A model generated the notes under the pieces. The model was given only the letters and a program-made list of their open reading frames with translations, did no database searches and was not told the origin of the DNA. From Oncomelania hupensis (lineage: Eukaryota; Mollusca; Gastropoda; Littorinimorpha; Pomatiopsidae): a stretch of DNA of 64,000 bases. The stretch covers positions 26,737,564-26,801,563 of the forward strand of contig CM072511.1 in NCBI GenBank assembly GCA_036898135.1, written 5' to 3'. Positions 9,961 to 19,202 of this stretch are shown one piece after another. Positions within the stretch are counted from its first letter, which is position 1; each line of letters begins with the position of its first letter. Position numbers and translations under genes: made by a program.

Positions 9961-12462
9961 GCATTACCGAAGCCAGGTTCTCAAGTATATTTTAAAAACA
10001 TCAACAAACAATTCAAGCAGCCTTATATAGTTTATGCCGACTTCGAATCATTGATTTTAAAATACCATGGCCCACAAGGATTTTGTACGCCTAATTCATT
10101 CCTTACACACCTTCACGAAGTCTGCAGTTTTGGGTATGTAGTTGTTAGAGCCGACGGACAACATACAGAGCCGGTAATTTACAGAGGGCCTGACGCAGCT
10201 CGGAAGTTCTTAGATGAGATGAACAAAATATACAAATTGTGTTTACTGCAGCTAGATAATCCGGTGCCCATGATATTTACTGAATCTGACTCCCATAATT
10301 TTAAAGCAGCTACACATTGCCACATTTGTAATAAAGAGTTTGACCCGAAGGACACAAAGACCCAAAGAGTGAGAGATCATTGTCACATAACAGGGGCATT
10401 TAGAGGTGCAGCTCATCAGAAATGCAACTTGGAATATGGAATCAAACATTTCTCTCTCCCTATTTTCATTCACAATCTTCGAAATTACGACTCCCATTTA
10501 ATCATGCAGGCAGTGACGAAAGCATACAAAGTGTCATGTATTGCCGAGACAGAAGAAAAATATAAAACTTTCACTTTGAATAAATTAAAGTTTTACGACA
10601 GCTTTCAACATTTGTCTTCCAGTTTAGAAACACTAGCTAAGAACTTACCCAGCTATCCTATCACTAGCAAATATTTTCCAGACGTTACACTTATTCGGAA
10701 AGGTGTGTATCCTTATGAATACATGGATTCTTGGGAAGTGTTTGAAGAACTAGAATTGCCACCTAAAGAGAACTTCTATTCTTCACTCAATAAAAGTTTC
10801 ATAAGTGATATCGATTACCAACATGCTCACAACGTCTGGAATGCACTCGGATGTAAAAACCTTGGTGACTACCACGACATATATTTAAAAGCCGACGTCT
10901 GTTTGTTGGCTGATGTGTTTGAAAAATACAGAGAAACGAGTTTACATCATTATTCCCTCGACCCTTCTCATTATATTTCTTCACCAGGAATGAGTTGGGA
11001 TGCTTTCTTAAAACTTAGCGGTTCTAAAATCGATCTCATAACTGACCAGGTAATGATGACAATGATTGAGTCGGGCATTCGTGGAGGAATAAGCGTGGCA
11101 TCTCATAATTATTGCAAAGCCAACAATAAATACCTGAAGCACTATGACCCCTCGCAGAAATCTAATTATATAATGTACTTTGACGCCAACAATTTATACG
11201 GTTGGGCAATGAGTGAGCTTTTACCGGTTTCAGATTTCAAATTACTTGTTAATCCAAACCCCGCAAACTTTACTTGGTTAAACAGTATTTTAAATCACCC
11301 TAAAGATCATACTATAGGGTTTATTGTCGAAGTTGACCTAGAGTATCCTAATGCTTTACACGACCTACATAATGATTACCCATTAGCACCAGAAAGATTG
11401 CATGGTACAGACAAGCAACTTAAACTTATTCCCAACCTCTATAATAAATCTAATTACGTCTGTCACTACAGAAACCTGCAGTTCTACATCAGACACGGCA
11501 TGAAGTGCACAGCGATTCACAAGCTTTTATTCTTTAAACAAACGAATGTCTTGGCCGGGTACATCAATAAAAACACAGAGCTTAGAAAACAAGCGCAATC
11601 TACGTTTGAAAAAGATTTCTTTAAGCTGCTGAATAACAGCTGTTTTGGTAAAACTATGGAGAACCCATACAAGCGAAAAGACGTCAGGCTAATTACCTCA
11701 CCCAATCAAGCGATTAAATTAACATCTAAACCTCAATACCTTGGTTACAAAGAGTTTCATGACTCCCTGTATGCAGTTACCATGAAAACCACGCAAGTTA
11801 ATCTAGACAAACCAGTGTTTATGGGGATGACTATTCTCGACCTTTCTAAATTATTAATGTTCGAATTTTACTACGATTACTTTAAACCTAAATACCCGGA
11901 GGCCAGAGTTTTATACACAGACACAGACTCCCTTATACTTGACATCCCTACTGAAGACATTTATAAAGACTTAGAATCGGAACTACAACATTACGATACT
12001 AGTGACTACCCTGATACCCACCCTTTGTACAGCAAAGCAAACCAAAAGAAAATAGGTTTGATGAAAGATGAAATGAACGGGAAACTAATAGAAGAATACG
12101 CAGGACTGCGATCTAAGCAGTACAGTATTAAACACGAATCGGGAGAATCTTCAAAAGCGAAAGGCACCCAAAAAGCTGCAATAAAAAACAGAGATATCAG
12201 ACACGAAAACTACCTGGAAGCCTTAGATGGAAAAGAAGTTAAACCATACCCTAATACAACTATAAAGTCTAAAAACCATATAGTGTCCACTGCTGTGATG
12301 ACCAAAAAAACATTATGCGCTAATGACACAAAGAGAATAAGAGTAACTAAGGAGTTCGCATACGCTCTAGGCCACTATAAATTACAGGTAGAAACAGCGA
12401 CTGCGACTGCGACTGCGACTACGACTACGACTGCGACTATGAGTAAGGAGGAGGGCCTGTAA
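9961..12462 (+). pseudogene. Protein-primed family B DNA polymerase, 5'-truncated
   Basis: The frame is open from 9961 (a TAA precedes it at 9958) to a TAA at 12462, 833 codons with no plausible ATG at the front. Visible are Exo I (YADFES at about 10033), a Cys/His endonuclease VII-like zinc motif (CHIC...DHCH...CN, about 10318-10428), Exo II (HNLRNYDSH), Exo III (YLKADVCLLAD), palm motif A (DANNLYGWAM), motif B (NNSCFGKTMEN) and motif C (YTDTDSL, about 11917). This is the phi29-like replicative polymerase of Polintons. The residues upstream of Exo I, with any terminal-protein region, are missing. The C-terminal tail is an Ala-Thr/Thr-Thr stretch encoded by a hexanucleotide repeat. An upstream spliced exon is a weak alternative explanation. 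Confidence 0.9.
12394..12440 (+). repeat. GCGACT hexanucleotide repeat inside the polymerase C-terminus
   Basis: Tandem GCGACT/ACGACT units encode an Ala-Thr/Thr-Thr tail beyond the conserved ALGHYKL end of the polymerase. The repeat is length-variable by nature and probably dispensable. Confidence 0.85.
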
Positions 12463-12486
12463 GGCTTGAGTAAATGTTAACTGTAT

Positions 12487-13149
12487 TTATTCTGAAGCGC
12501 CAAGCTTTTTCTTCAAAGCATCTAGCTGCTCCTTCCGTCCCAGTAGTCTCCCTTCTTCTATTAATTTTTTTTTAATTTCTTCAACATTAACTGGTGCAGA
12601 CCTAGATTTAGATTGTATGTCGTGCTTCAACTTTTTATATTCTTCAAAATCTCGCTGGATAATTACAAACTCTTGGTCCTGAATCTGAGTGTCTTCTAGA
12701 GCTTTTGAAATTATTAAGTTCATGCTAGTAAGTTTAGCTATCGCCAGGCTAGAAATGAGGTCGTGTTTTTCTAATTTCTTAGATACTTTAGTATTAATTA
12801 CACCAAGTAGAACTGACATTACTGAAGATAATCCGGCAGCCACTCCTAATCCAATACTAATTGGTATACCAATTCCAGTCACCAATAATCCCACGCTGAC
12901 CGCAGCTTCCGCTGCATTAATAACATTTAGACCGGTAGACACGTAATTTATTCCGCTATAAGCACCGGAATACCTTCGTCTGCATCTAGAGTACTTTTGG
13001 ATATCTGATTCAATTTGAGTCCTAACTTTTCTTATTTCTTCCAGCCTGAACGTTTGAACATTAGTTAAGTCTAACGTTGGAGCACTGGGCTGCATTGGTT
13101 GTTCATCCACTACTGCTTCTACTATAGCAGGATACAATTTTGTCGTCAT
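12487..13149 (-). CDS. Uncharacterised protein with central membrane segment and coiled tail
   Basis: 220 residues starting MTTKLYPAIVEAV; an upstream in-frame ATG at 13179 is less likely because the A-rich start context lies at 13149. A charged N-terminal half (VRTQIESDIQKYSRCRRR) is followed by a long hydrophobic, Gly-rich region (about 90-135, with LLVTGIGIPISIGLGVAAG). A helical tail with ALEDTQIQDQEF and many Lys/Glu follows. It resembles a recurrent uncharacterised family of invertebrate genomes that shares the TGIGI core and the SKAL-D motif (memory-based, not searched). It is convergent with the polymerase, leaving a 24-bp gap. A virion membrane or internal role is only a guess. Confidence 0.8.
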   Translation of the reverse strand: MTTKLYPAIVEAVVDEQPMQPSAPTLDLTNVQTFRLEEIRKVRTQIESDIQKYSRCRRRYSGAYSGINYVSTGLNVINAAEAAVSVGLLVTGIGIPISIGLGVAAGLSSVMSVLLGVINTKVSKKLEKHDLISSLAIAKLTSMNLIISKALEDTQIQDQEFVIIQRDFEEYKKLKHDIQSKSRSAPVNVEEIKKKLIEEGRLLGRKEQLDALKKKLGASE

Positions 13150-13182
13150 ATTTTTAGTGTGAAAAAAAAGGGTTAACAATAA

Positions 13183-14049
13183 TTAACTTGATTTTAGTTT
13201 ATTAGCAAAATATTCTATTTGACTATCAGAAAATATCTGATCGCTGAAATAAAATGCTAACAGATCTACGTTGTCTAGGCTAATTTGCGCTATTCTGTCA
13301 ATAGGATTTGGAACAGGGACAAAAGTTATCTTGGGTGATGAAGTAAATACGGAAAACTGATTTTCATTTTCTCTTTTCTTCATAAATACTGTAACTCGTC
13401 TGGGATCCTCATCTAAATCAACCCAACTTAGAGACACTTGCGGAATTACATTAAAATTTCTCTGCGTAGGCCTGTGAGCAATTATGTCCAGTACTATCAT
13501 AGCTGTGCTACCTAGCTGTAAAGGAGGCTGCAGAACAAGTCTGACATTTTTCCCTGCGGTTTCACGCTTATGTAAAACATAGCTGCTTTTTTTGTAGGCT
13601 TTGACTTCTATGGTTTCCCGATTGTTTTCATCCGGCACTAGACTAACTAACATAGGCCCGGCGTTAATAATTTTCTTAAATTTATTGTCTGGTCCCATAA
13701 AAGTGTAAGGGCTTTTGCACTTGAATTTAATAAGCCAATCTAATTCTGTGTCTACAGGTGTTAAAGACCAGGTATTTTCTCGTTTAGTAATAGCATACTT
13801 AAAATCGGGATCTACTTTACCGGCATTAAAATCCTTTAGCTGATCAATAGATGGTTTTTCTGGCAATACTGACGGCGGCACTGCTTCAGGCACTGCCGGC
13901 ACTAGCGCTCGTTTATAATATCCATTTTGTGTAAATTCGAAACCGTAAATAGACCCAACAATAGCATTCGCATCAAAGTCAATTGTGTCTGCTAAGTCTT
14001 TCAGTTCAATGGTAGGACAGGTTACTGGAATTTGAGGGCCGATTGACAT
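13183..14049 (-). CDS. Uncharacterised structural-type protein, 288 aa
   Basis: An intact 288-codon frame starting MSIGPQIPVTCPTI and ending FANKLKSS. It is rich in beta-prone stretches (VRLVLQPPLQLGSTAMIVLD, VSLSWVDL) with a Pro-rich segment near 50-65 (PAVPEAVPPSVLPEKP) and no membrane segment. It lies 33 bp upstream (in minus sense) of the membrane-segment gene and 19 bp downstream of the 232-aa gene, so the three may form one minus-strand transcription block. I do not recognise the family. Position and composition would suit a virion accessory or fibre-like protein, which is inference. Confidence 0.8.
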   Translation of the reverse strand: MSIGPQIPVTCPTIELKDLADTIDFDANAIVGSIYGFEFTQNGYYKRALVPAVPEAVPPSVLPEKPSIDQLKDFNAGKVDPDFKYAITKRENTWSLTPVDTELDWLIKFKCKSPYTFMGPDNKFKKIINAGPMLVSLVPDENNRETIEVKAYKKSSYVLHKRETAGKNVRLVLQPPLQLGSTAMIVLDIIAHRPTQRNFNVIPQVSLSWVDLDEDPRRVTVFMKKRENENQFSVFTSSPKITFVPVPNPIDRIAQISLDNVDLLAFYFSDQIFSDSQIEYFANKLKSS

Positions 14050-14068
14050 TGTATTTTAAAATTAAACT

Positions 14069-14767
14069 TTATTTTATCTCAAGAATAATTGTAAGATCTT
14101 CAAAGTCTACAATTTCGTTGTTTTGGTTAGTTATTTTGAAGCAGAAACTAGTATGATAGTCCTGACTTAAGTGGCGTTTTTGAGGCAGAAATTTCAATGA
14201 AACTGGATCGCAGTAAGATTCTCTCTGAGTTGAGATTATCCTTAGCAATGTACTAGGAGTTCCGTTTACTAAGTTTTCCGATGTCTTCAGTTGATGAAGG
14301 TACACAAACAATCTATTATTAATTAACAAATTCATAGGGTTTGATCCAATAAATCTTATAGAACTGCCGACAGTGCTGGAGCTGTCAGATAAAGATAATT
14401 CATTGCCACGGAAACCTAATATTTCTGCCAGCTTTGGCGCAAGTGTAACGCTGGTAATGTCTTTATGCTGGTTTTTATGGAAAGTTAAAGTTACTATCAA
14501 GTTTGCAGGGTTCATTTTTGCTTCAATCGAATGAGGTTTAAACAATTCTTCAGTAAGTCTGCAGAAGTCATAATAGCCGGCATGAATAAAGTGCCTTTTT
14601 TTATTAATCATTATCCAGTTGTTGTTTAGATCATGACTAATATTTAACCATTTAACCGTGAAGAATATTTCGTGAAGGATTACGTTAAGGTCCCTGTTTT
14701 TGTTGTCAATAGGATGCTGAAGTTCAATGGGCACACCTGATTTTACGAATTCGAAAGTTACAAACAT
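14069..14767 (-). CDS. Possible minor capsid (penton-like) protein, 232 aa
   Basis: An intact frame starting MFVTFEFVKSGVPIELQ. Motifs include W-L-N-I-S near residue 40, RHFIHAGYYDFCRLTEELF near 58-76 and LAEILGFRGNELSL near 113-126, with alternating beta-strand-like stretches throughout. The pattern 'I-x-x-G-Y-Y-D-x-x-x-L' followed later by 'LGF' resembles small beta-rich proteins that accompany Polinton capsid genes in invertebrate genomes. A single-jelly-roll penton is therefore possible, but this rests on family resemblance recalled, not searched. Its start is 22 bp from that of the divergent 408-aa gene. Confidence 0.75.
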   Translation of the reverse strand: MFVTFEFVKSGVPIELQHPIDNKNRDLNVILHEIFFTVKWLNISHDLNNNWIMINKKRHFIHAGYYDFCRLTEELFKPHSIEAKMNPANLIVTLTFHKNQHKDITSVTLAPKLAEILGFRGNELSLSDSSSTVGSSIRFIGSNPMNLLINNRLFVYLHQLKTSENLVNGTPSTLLRIISTQRESYCDPVSLKFLPQKRHLSQDYHTSFCFKITNQNNEIVDFEDLTIILEIK

Positions 14768-14789
14768 ATTTTTTTTAAATATAATAAAA
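14768..14789. promoter_or_regulatory. Divergent start-proximal promoter 1
   Basis: 22 bp of pure A/T separate two divergent ATGs: a T-run, then TTTAAATATAATAAAA. The TTTAAATATAAT word recurs in the divergent spacer at 17277-17310. Confidence 0.55.
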
Positions 14790-16016
14790 ATGTACGCGCC
14801 TTATAAATATAACAAAGCTGCAAAGTATACTACAGGGCCTTATTATTACGAAAAAGCAGTCGACCTAACCAAGCTGACAATAGCTGTGGCAGCCAACGTC
14901 CATTTCGAAACTATCCCCCATAATATTTTTGATCATTACCTCAACCCAGACATTACGAGCGACTTTTTAGCTAACCAATGGCTAAACAACGGGGGTATGC
15001 AGTTCTTTCAGAATCAAATTAATTTTGCCGTGTCATGCGCTACAACTGGTTGCGGAGTTTCTTACGTTCATCACCTTAATCACCCAGATCCCATGTTGAA
15101 GTCTATTTATCTGTTCCATTTGTATTATCAAGTGAGGCGGGTGTTGTCTGAACTTCAGGCTCCGTTACCTACTGACAAAAACTTTAATCCCTTTAACAAT
15201 GGCTTTGACAAGAAAGCGTATCAAAGGTTGTGCAATGAATTCGGAATTGATACTAAAACAGACTTCAGACAAAAACTAGACCTCAATCACGGGATGGGAA
15301 CTTTATTTAGATACGCTGTAGGTAATTTATACACGGGGCCTTACGTACCTGGATTTACATCATTTAACCACAACAGCCAGGTTCCTTTACTGTATATCAG
15401 ACAAAAACAAAGTACAGCATACAGCACTTTTATATTGGACACATCAAACGGATTTACTCAAAGTGGGGTGGAAAGGCTGAATGAATCTATTCGTACGTAT
15501 GCGTGGTGCATTCTGGGGTCTCAAGCAGAAACACGAAGTAATATCATTGGGGAAGGAACTAGCTTCGATGCACAAAAGCAGTTTCTAGCCAACATAGAAG
15601 ATTCTATTAATTCGGCAGTAGATTTGCCCGCGAGTATTAAAAGATATCAGGACACTTTAAAGTATGCTAGATCGAAAGTAGATTACGTAATAGGTTTAGG
15701 ACTGTATATGTTGCCTTCAGACCTTCAGCTTAGGATAGGAACTATATCAAACTACAACAACAATATAGTGATTGCCGACCCTCAGTTTCATATAGGCTAC
15801 AATCCTACAATAAATACATTGAATACAGTGAATACAGTGAATACAGCAAATACGGTATTTACTGCTAGGCCTAATAATGAACCTTTAAGTTCGCCACCAC
15901 GTCCGAGCCTGCCAAGCCTGCCAAGCCTGCCGGTAACTGATCATGGGGTTTCGCGTCTAGCACTTACAGGGGGTTTATTGTTTGCTGGGTTAATTGGGAT
16001 TTACTATTTTAAGTAA
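14790..16016 (+). CDS. Uncharacterised C-terminally anchored virion-type protein, 408 aa
   Basis: I take the ATG at 14790 (MYAPYKYNKAAKY) as the start because it follows the shared ATAATAAAA box. An in-frame ATG at 14727 would overlap the divergent gene. The globular region (residues 1-340) contains GYNP and a conserved-looking YMLPSDLQLRIGTI near residue 305-320. A repeated Asn-Thr-x stretch (NTLNTVNTVNTANT) and a Pro/Ser-rich linker follow. The protein ends in one hydrophobic segment (LALTGGLLFAGLIGIYYF) that would make a tail anchor. Its last 27 bp overlap the convergent 428-aa gene. The family looks familiar from other invertebrate elements, but its function is unknown. Confidence 0.82.
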   Translation: MYAPYKYNKAAKYTTGPYYYEKAVDLTKLTIAVAANVHFETIPHNIFDHYLNPDITSDFLANQWLNNGGMQFFQNQINFAVSCATTGCGVSYVHHLNHPDPMLKSIYLFHLYYQVRRVLSELQAPLPTDKNFNPFNNGFDKKAYQRLCNEFGIDTKTDFRQKLDLNHGMGTLFRYAVGNLYTGPYVPGFTSFNHNSQVPLLYIRQKQSTAYSTFILDTSNGFTQSGVERLNESIRTYAWCILGSQAETRSNIIGEGTSFDAQKQFLANIEDSINSAVDLPASIKRYQDTLKYARSKVDYVIGLGLYMLPSDLQLRIGTISNYNNNIVIADPQFHIGYNPTINTLNTVNTVNTANTVFTARPNNEPLSSPPRPSLPSLPSLPVTDHGVSRLALTGGLLFAGLIGIYYFK

Positions 16017-17276
16017 CCAGAGTAATATTATTATAAACAAAGACCACAGATGTTCAGACGCCCAAACCACAACTTTAGAAGCAGTATTAAATATCCATGA
16101 AAATACAGAACCTAATATTCCTGGAAGTGCGTCTACAAGTTTGTCACCTAAGCGTTTCAATAAGTTAGCTATGCTTTGTAACGTCTTTTTAATCCAGTCT
16201 TTAACCGGACTACCGCCAGGTCCACCAGGTCCGCCAGGTCCGCCACCAATGCCTACGGTTCTAGTCAGTGCTAAGACTAGTGTGCTTATTGTCATCCCAA
16301 CAGCTGTAAGAATGCTAAATATTGTAACACCTTGCTCTCTGAACAGTGTTTGAATTCTTTCTGCAAGTGTAGTGTCTTCGTGTAAAATTTTATGCACCGT
16401 TTCTTTTATCCTGGCGAAATTAGTTATTAATTTTTCTCTGTTTATGGACAAGGCTTCTAGCCTCGCCGCACGTTCTGTGTAAAGGTCGGTGAGCCTCTTT
16501 TCGATCATCTGTTTTACCTCAATGCTTAAGTTCGCGTCATCAGCTTCTGCTAGTTTATTTTTTTGTTTTTCTATATGTTTGTCGAGCTCACCGAGCTTGG
16601 CTAAATTCATCATTGTCTCCCCTCTCACAGATTGTAAAGCTTTATCTAAGCCTTGAAGTTCACGCAGTGGCAATAATGGCGTGTCATTGATAGTTTCCAT
16701 AACCTGATCAATATTGGTGTCCTCATTTGTTTGTAAGGTTGTTAACTCTTTATTTACTTCTAATGCAGAACTAGTTAAGTTAGTTAAGTCTTGTAGTTCT
16801 ATTTCTGAACTTAACGATGCATCTATTCGTTGAAGTGAAGCTACTGCTTGGCGATGCAACGCTGGCACTCTATTATCGGAAAGCCCCAATGATCGTATTA
16901 CAGTCACTGGGAGTTTAGTTTTCAAAGTAGACCACGCATAAAATTTATCAGGATTCTTTAACATAGTTAACTGTACTCTCACTTTTTTACCGGATACACT
17001 AGTGTTTATAAACAAGTGATTATTTTTGTCTAGTTCGAAGTCGCTGGGACTAACATAATCAGGTAACTCGCGCCCGATGTAATTGTAAAATTTATTGATT
17101 TTTCTGGCTTTTTGGGTTTCAGTTACTTGACGTAATTCTTCTCCTATACTTAGCCTTGTTTGGCTCATGTCATCTCCTACCATTGAAAGAAGACTGCTGG
17201 TTGTGTCAACGTCGAGGTCTTCATTAGGCTCATTTGGTTTAAACACTTCATCAAGAGCTTCACCGCCTTCTGCCAT
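15990..17276 (-). CDS. Coiled-coil protein with two membrane-active segments, 428 aa
   Basis: An intact frame starting MAEGGEALDEVF. The order is an acidic N-terminus, a small domain at 55-125 (PDYVSPSDFELD, FYAWSTLKTKLP), a long coiled coil about 195-300 (ELDKHIEKQKNKLAEAD), then a hydrophobic helix about 315-338 (SILTAVGMTISTLVLALT). After these come a collagen-like GGPGGPGGPGG linker, an amphipathic stretch (WIKKTLQSIANLLKRLGDKLVDALPGI, over about 360-385) and a final hydrophobic helix near 405-425. The arrangement suggests a virion membrane-associated or membrane-penetrating protein, which is inference. It lies divergent to the major capsid gene across 34 bp. Confidence 0.85.
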   Translation of the reverse strand: MAEGGEALDEVFKPNEPNEDLDVDTTSSLLSMVGDDMSQTRLSIGEELRQVTETQKARKINKFYNYIGRELPDYVSPSDFELDKNNHLFINTSVSGKKVRVQLTMLKNPDKFYAWSTLKTKLPVTVIRSLGLSDNRVPALHRQAVASLQRIDASLSSEIELQDLTNLTSSALEVNKELTTLQTNEDTNIDQVMETINDTPLLPLRELQGLDKALQSVRGETMMNLAKLGELDKHIEKQKNKLAEADDANLSIEVKQMIEKRLTDLYTERAARLEALSINREKLITNFARIKETVHKILHEDTTLAERIQTLFREQGVTIFSILTAVGMTISTLVLALTRTVGIGGGPGGPGGPGGSPVKDWIKKTLQSIANLLKRLGDKLVDALPGILGSVFSWIFNTASKVVVWASEHLWSLFIIILLWLLKIVNPN

Positions 17277-17310
17277 TTTTAAATATAATTTTTTTTTTAT
17301 TACATTAAAA
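17277..17310. promoter_or_regulatory. Divergent start-proximal promoter 2 (capsid gene)
   Basis: A 34-bp A/T spacer between the divergent ATGs of the 428-aa gene and the capsid gene. It contains TTTAAATATAAT, a T-run and ATTACATTAAAA immediately before the capsid ATG. Confidence 0.6.
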
Positions 17311-18588
17311 ATGCAAAGCTACGGAAACTTGTTAGACCCTACACGTCGATTGAGGACGCCTTTAGGCATCAAAGGTGAGAAAAGCACAATAATTATTACA
17401 AACAATCCAAGCAGCATAGAGCCTAATCAGCTACTGACCATAAGATTTCCAAATTTAGGTCCTGATGATGTAATAGTTCCAGGCAGTCCTAAATTGGGAT
17501 TTAAAATTAGTCTGAATTCTGACGACGATCCTAACAGAACCATAGTCAACAATCTAGGCAGAGCTATAATTAAAAGAATGGTTATTAAACTTGATGGGCG
17601 AGAAATCCAAAGTATCGATGACGCCGGTGTTTTGTTTTGTTACACAGATCTGTGGCTGAGTAAATATGAAAGGGAAGATTTAGTTGGTCAGGGGATTCAA
17701 GCCGCCAATGTGGCAAAACTTCGAATCAAAGCTGGCGATGCTGTCGTTTCTAACAAAGGTGAAAATGCATTAGCTGCTGTATACAAAAACAGGTTTTATT
17801 TTCCACTTGATTTTGAACTGCTACACAGTCATCTGCCATTTCATCAAGGCTCATTTAACGATAGGCTGTCTTACGAAATTATTTTCAATGATTATTCTCA
17901 AGTAGTAATTAGCTCTGACAATGATGCTAGGTATACAATTACAGACATCACGCTTGAATATGAAGTGGTCACTCACGCTGAACTCAGTAGGATGATCAGG
18001 GGACAATATGACAAACTAGCAATTTATTATGATAGGATCGTTCGCTACAGACAATTTAATAAAGATTTATTAGATGCACTCTGGACCATCAACATAAATT
18101 CACCTGCTCGAAGTTTTAAAGGTGTACTGTTGTTGTTTGTGAAAGAATCTAATTACAATCGTGACAGTGAGAATTTTATCAACCCTAATATTTCAAAAGC
18201 GTCTGTTGTGATTGAAGGTAAACCTAATCAATTATTCGCGAATGGAATGATGGGATTTCAACAGTTTGATGAGATTAGGAAAATCTTGGGTGGAGGTAGA
18301 TTACGGACTGACACTGTGGATTTGATTTCTAAAGATCTTCATTTGCATGACACAAGACTGCAAGATTATCTGGTGAATAAATTTGCGTTGTGGTTAGACT
18401 TTCGAACCATACCCACCAATGAACTTCATGGATCTGGAAGAAGAATTGAAAACGGAACAGATGGTATAACAATTGAATTGCATAGGGAAGCAAGTGCTAA
18501 GTCAGAATCAGTTACAGTATACATGTATATTATTATGGATGCTCAGCTAAACATTGAAAATGGAAGATTAAAAGATTTAGTATATTAA
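17311..18588 (+). CDS. Major capsid protein (double jelly-roll type)
   Basis: 425 residues from the ATG at 17311 (MQSYGNLLDPTRR). The longer open frame from 17167 is rejected because it would run through the divergent gene's start. The protein is beta-rich, with an N-terminal NNPSSIEPN...LTIRFP strand region, IKRMVIKLDG, a mid-protein FYFPLDFELL...LPFHQG, SYEIIFNDYS, and a second half with SFKGVLLLF, FANGMMGF and a closing VYMYIIMDAQLNIENG. These match my memory of the hexon-like capsid protein of Polintons/adintoviruses, which trimerises into icosahedral capsomers. It is followed after 2 bp by the packaging ATPase, the usual morphogenesis pairing. No database search was possible. Confidence 0.8.
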   Translation: MQSYGNLLDPTRRLRTPLGIKGEKSTIIITNNPSSIEPNQLLTIRFPNLGPDDVIVPGSPKLGFKISLNSDDDPNRTIVNNLGRAIIKRMVIKLDGREIQSIDDAGVLFCYTDLWLSKYEREDLVGQGIQAANVAKLRIKAGDAVVSNKGENALAAVYKNRFYFPLDFELLHSHLPFHQGSFNDRLSYEIIFNDYSQVVISSDNDARYTITDITLEYEVVTHAELSRMIRGQYDKLAIYYDRIVRYRQFNKDLLDALWTININSPARSFKGVLLLFVKESNYNRDSENFINPNISKASVVIEGKPNQLFANGMMGFQQFDEIRKILGGGRLRTDTVDLISKDLHLHDTRLQDYLVNKFALWLDFRTIPTNELHGSGRRIENGTDGITIELHREASAKSESVTVYMYIIMDAQLNIENGRLKDLVY

Positions 18589-18590
18589 AA

Positions 18591-19202
18591 ATGACCTCTT
18601 TGTTACCTCGTGATCCTCATTGCGGAATGATCGTTGGCATGACGTCATGCGGAAAGACCGTCTTTGTTCTGGATTTGTTAGAAAAATATTACGCAGGACA
18701 CTTTGATTATATAGTAATTTTTTGCCCAACTATTCAATATAATAAAACCTACTTAGATCGTAAGTATGTCTGGACAGATGAAAATATCTTTGTTGTAAAT
18801 ACCAATGGCAAGCTCAATGAGTATTTAACTTATTTTTATAACCTGTTTGAGAATGAGGGTAATACGTTATTCTTAATCGATGATTGCAGTGCAGAAAAAG
18901 ATATTGTATTAAAACGGAACATATTGAGCAAGCTGGCTTTCAGTGGACGCCATGTGAAAATTAGTGTCTGGTTAATCACGCAGAAATTTAATTCCATATT
19001 AAAGGATTTTAGAGAACAAGTTAAATTTGTTTGCCTGTTTTATTGCAAAGATCGAGACAGCTTTGATAACTGTTTAAAAGAAAATGACGTAATTGAATCA
19101 AAAGAGGAAAGAACTAAATTAAAAGAACAGCTAAAAAAAGGCAAGCACTTAAAATTATTATTAAAAACTGACCAACCAACTGGCTATACAATACTTATGT
19201 AA
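18591..19202 (+). CDS. A32/FtsK-HerA type genome-packaging ATPase
   Basis: 203 residues starting MTSLLPRDPHCGM. Walker A is GMTSCGKT at residues 16-23 and Walker B is LFLIDD at 93-98. A sensor-like polar stretch follows (SGRHVKISVWLITQKFNSI), with Gln in the position typical of the HerA/FtsK superfamily. The size and motifs fit the packaging ATPases of Polintons, virophages and poxvirus A32, which pump DNA into the preformed capsid. Its ATG is 2 bp after the capsid stop, and the capsid stop codon is part of the TATATTAAAAATG start box, so the two could be read from separate or joint messages. Confidence 0.93.
   Translation: MTSLLPRDPHCGMIVGMTSCGKTVFVLDLLEKYYAGHFDYIVIFCPTIQYNKTYLDRKYVWTDENIFVVNTNGKLNEYLTYFYNLFENEGNTLFLIDDCSAEKDIVLKRNILSKLAFSGRHVKISVWLITQKFNSILKDFREQVKFVCLFYCKDRDSFDNCLKENDVIESKEERTKLKEQLKKGKHLKLLLKTDQPTGYTILM

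Noticed and set aside
14727..14789. Upstream ATG of the 408-aa gene
   Set aside because: It lies inside the divergent 232-aa gene and lacks the A/T box found at 14790.
17167..17310. Upstream extension of the capsid frame
   Set aside because: It runs antisense through the start of the divergent 428-aa gene; the ATG at 17311 has the shared start box.
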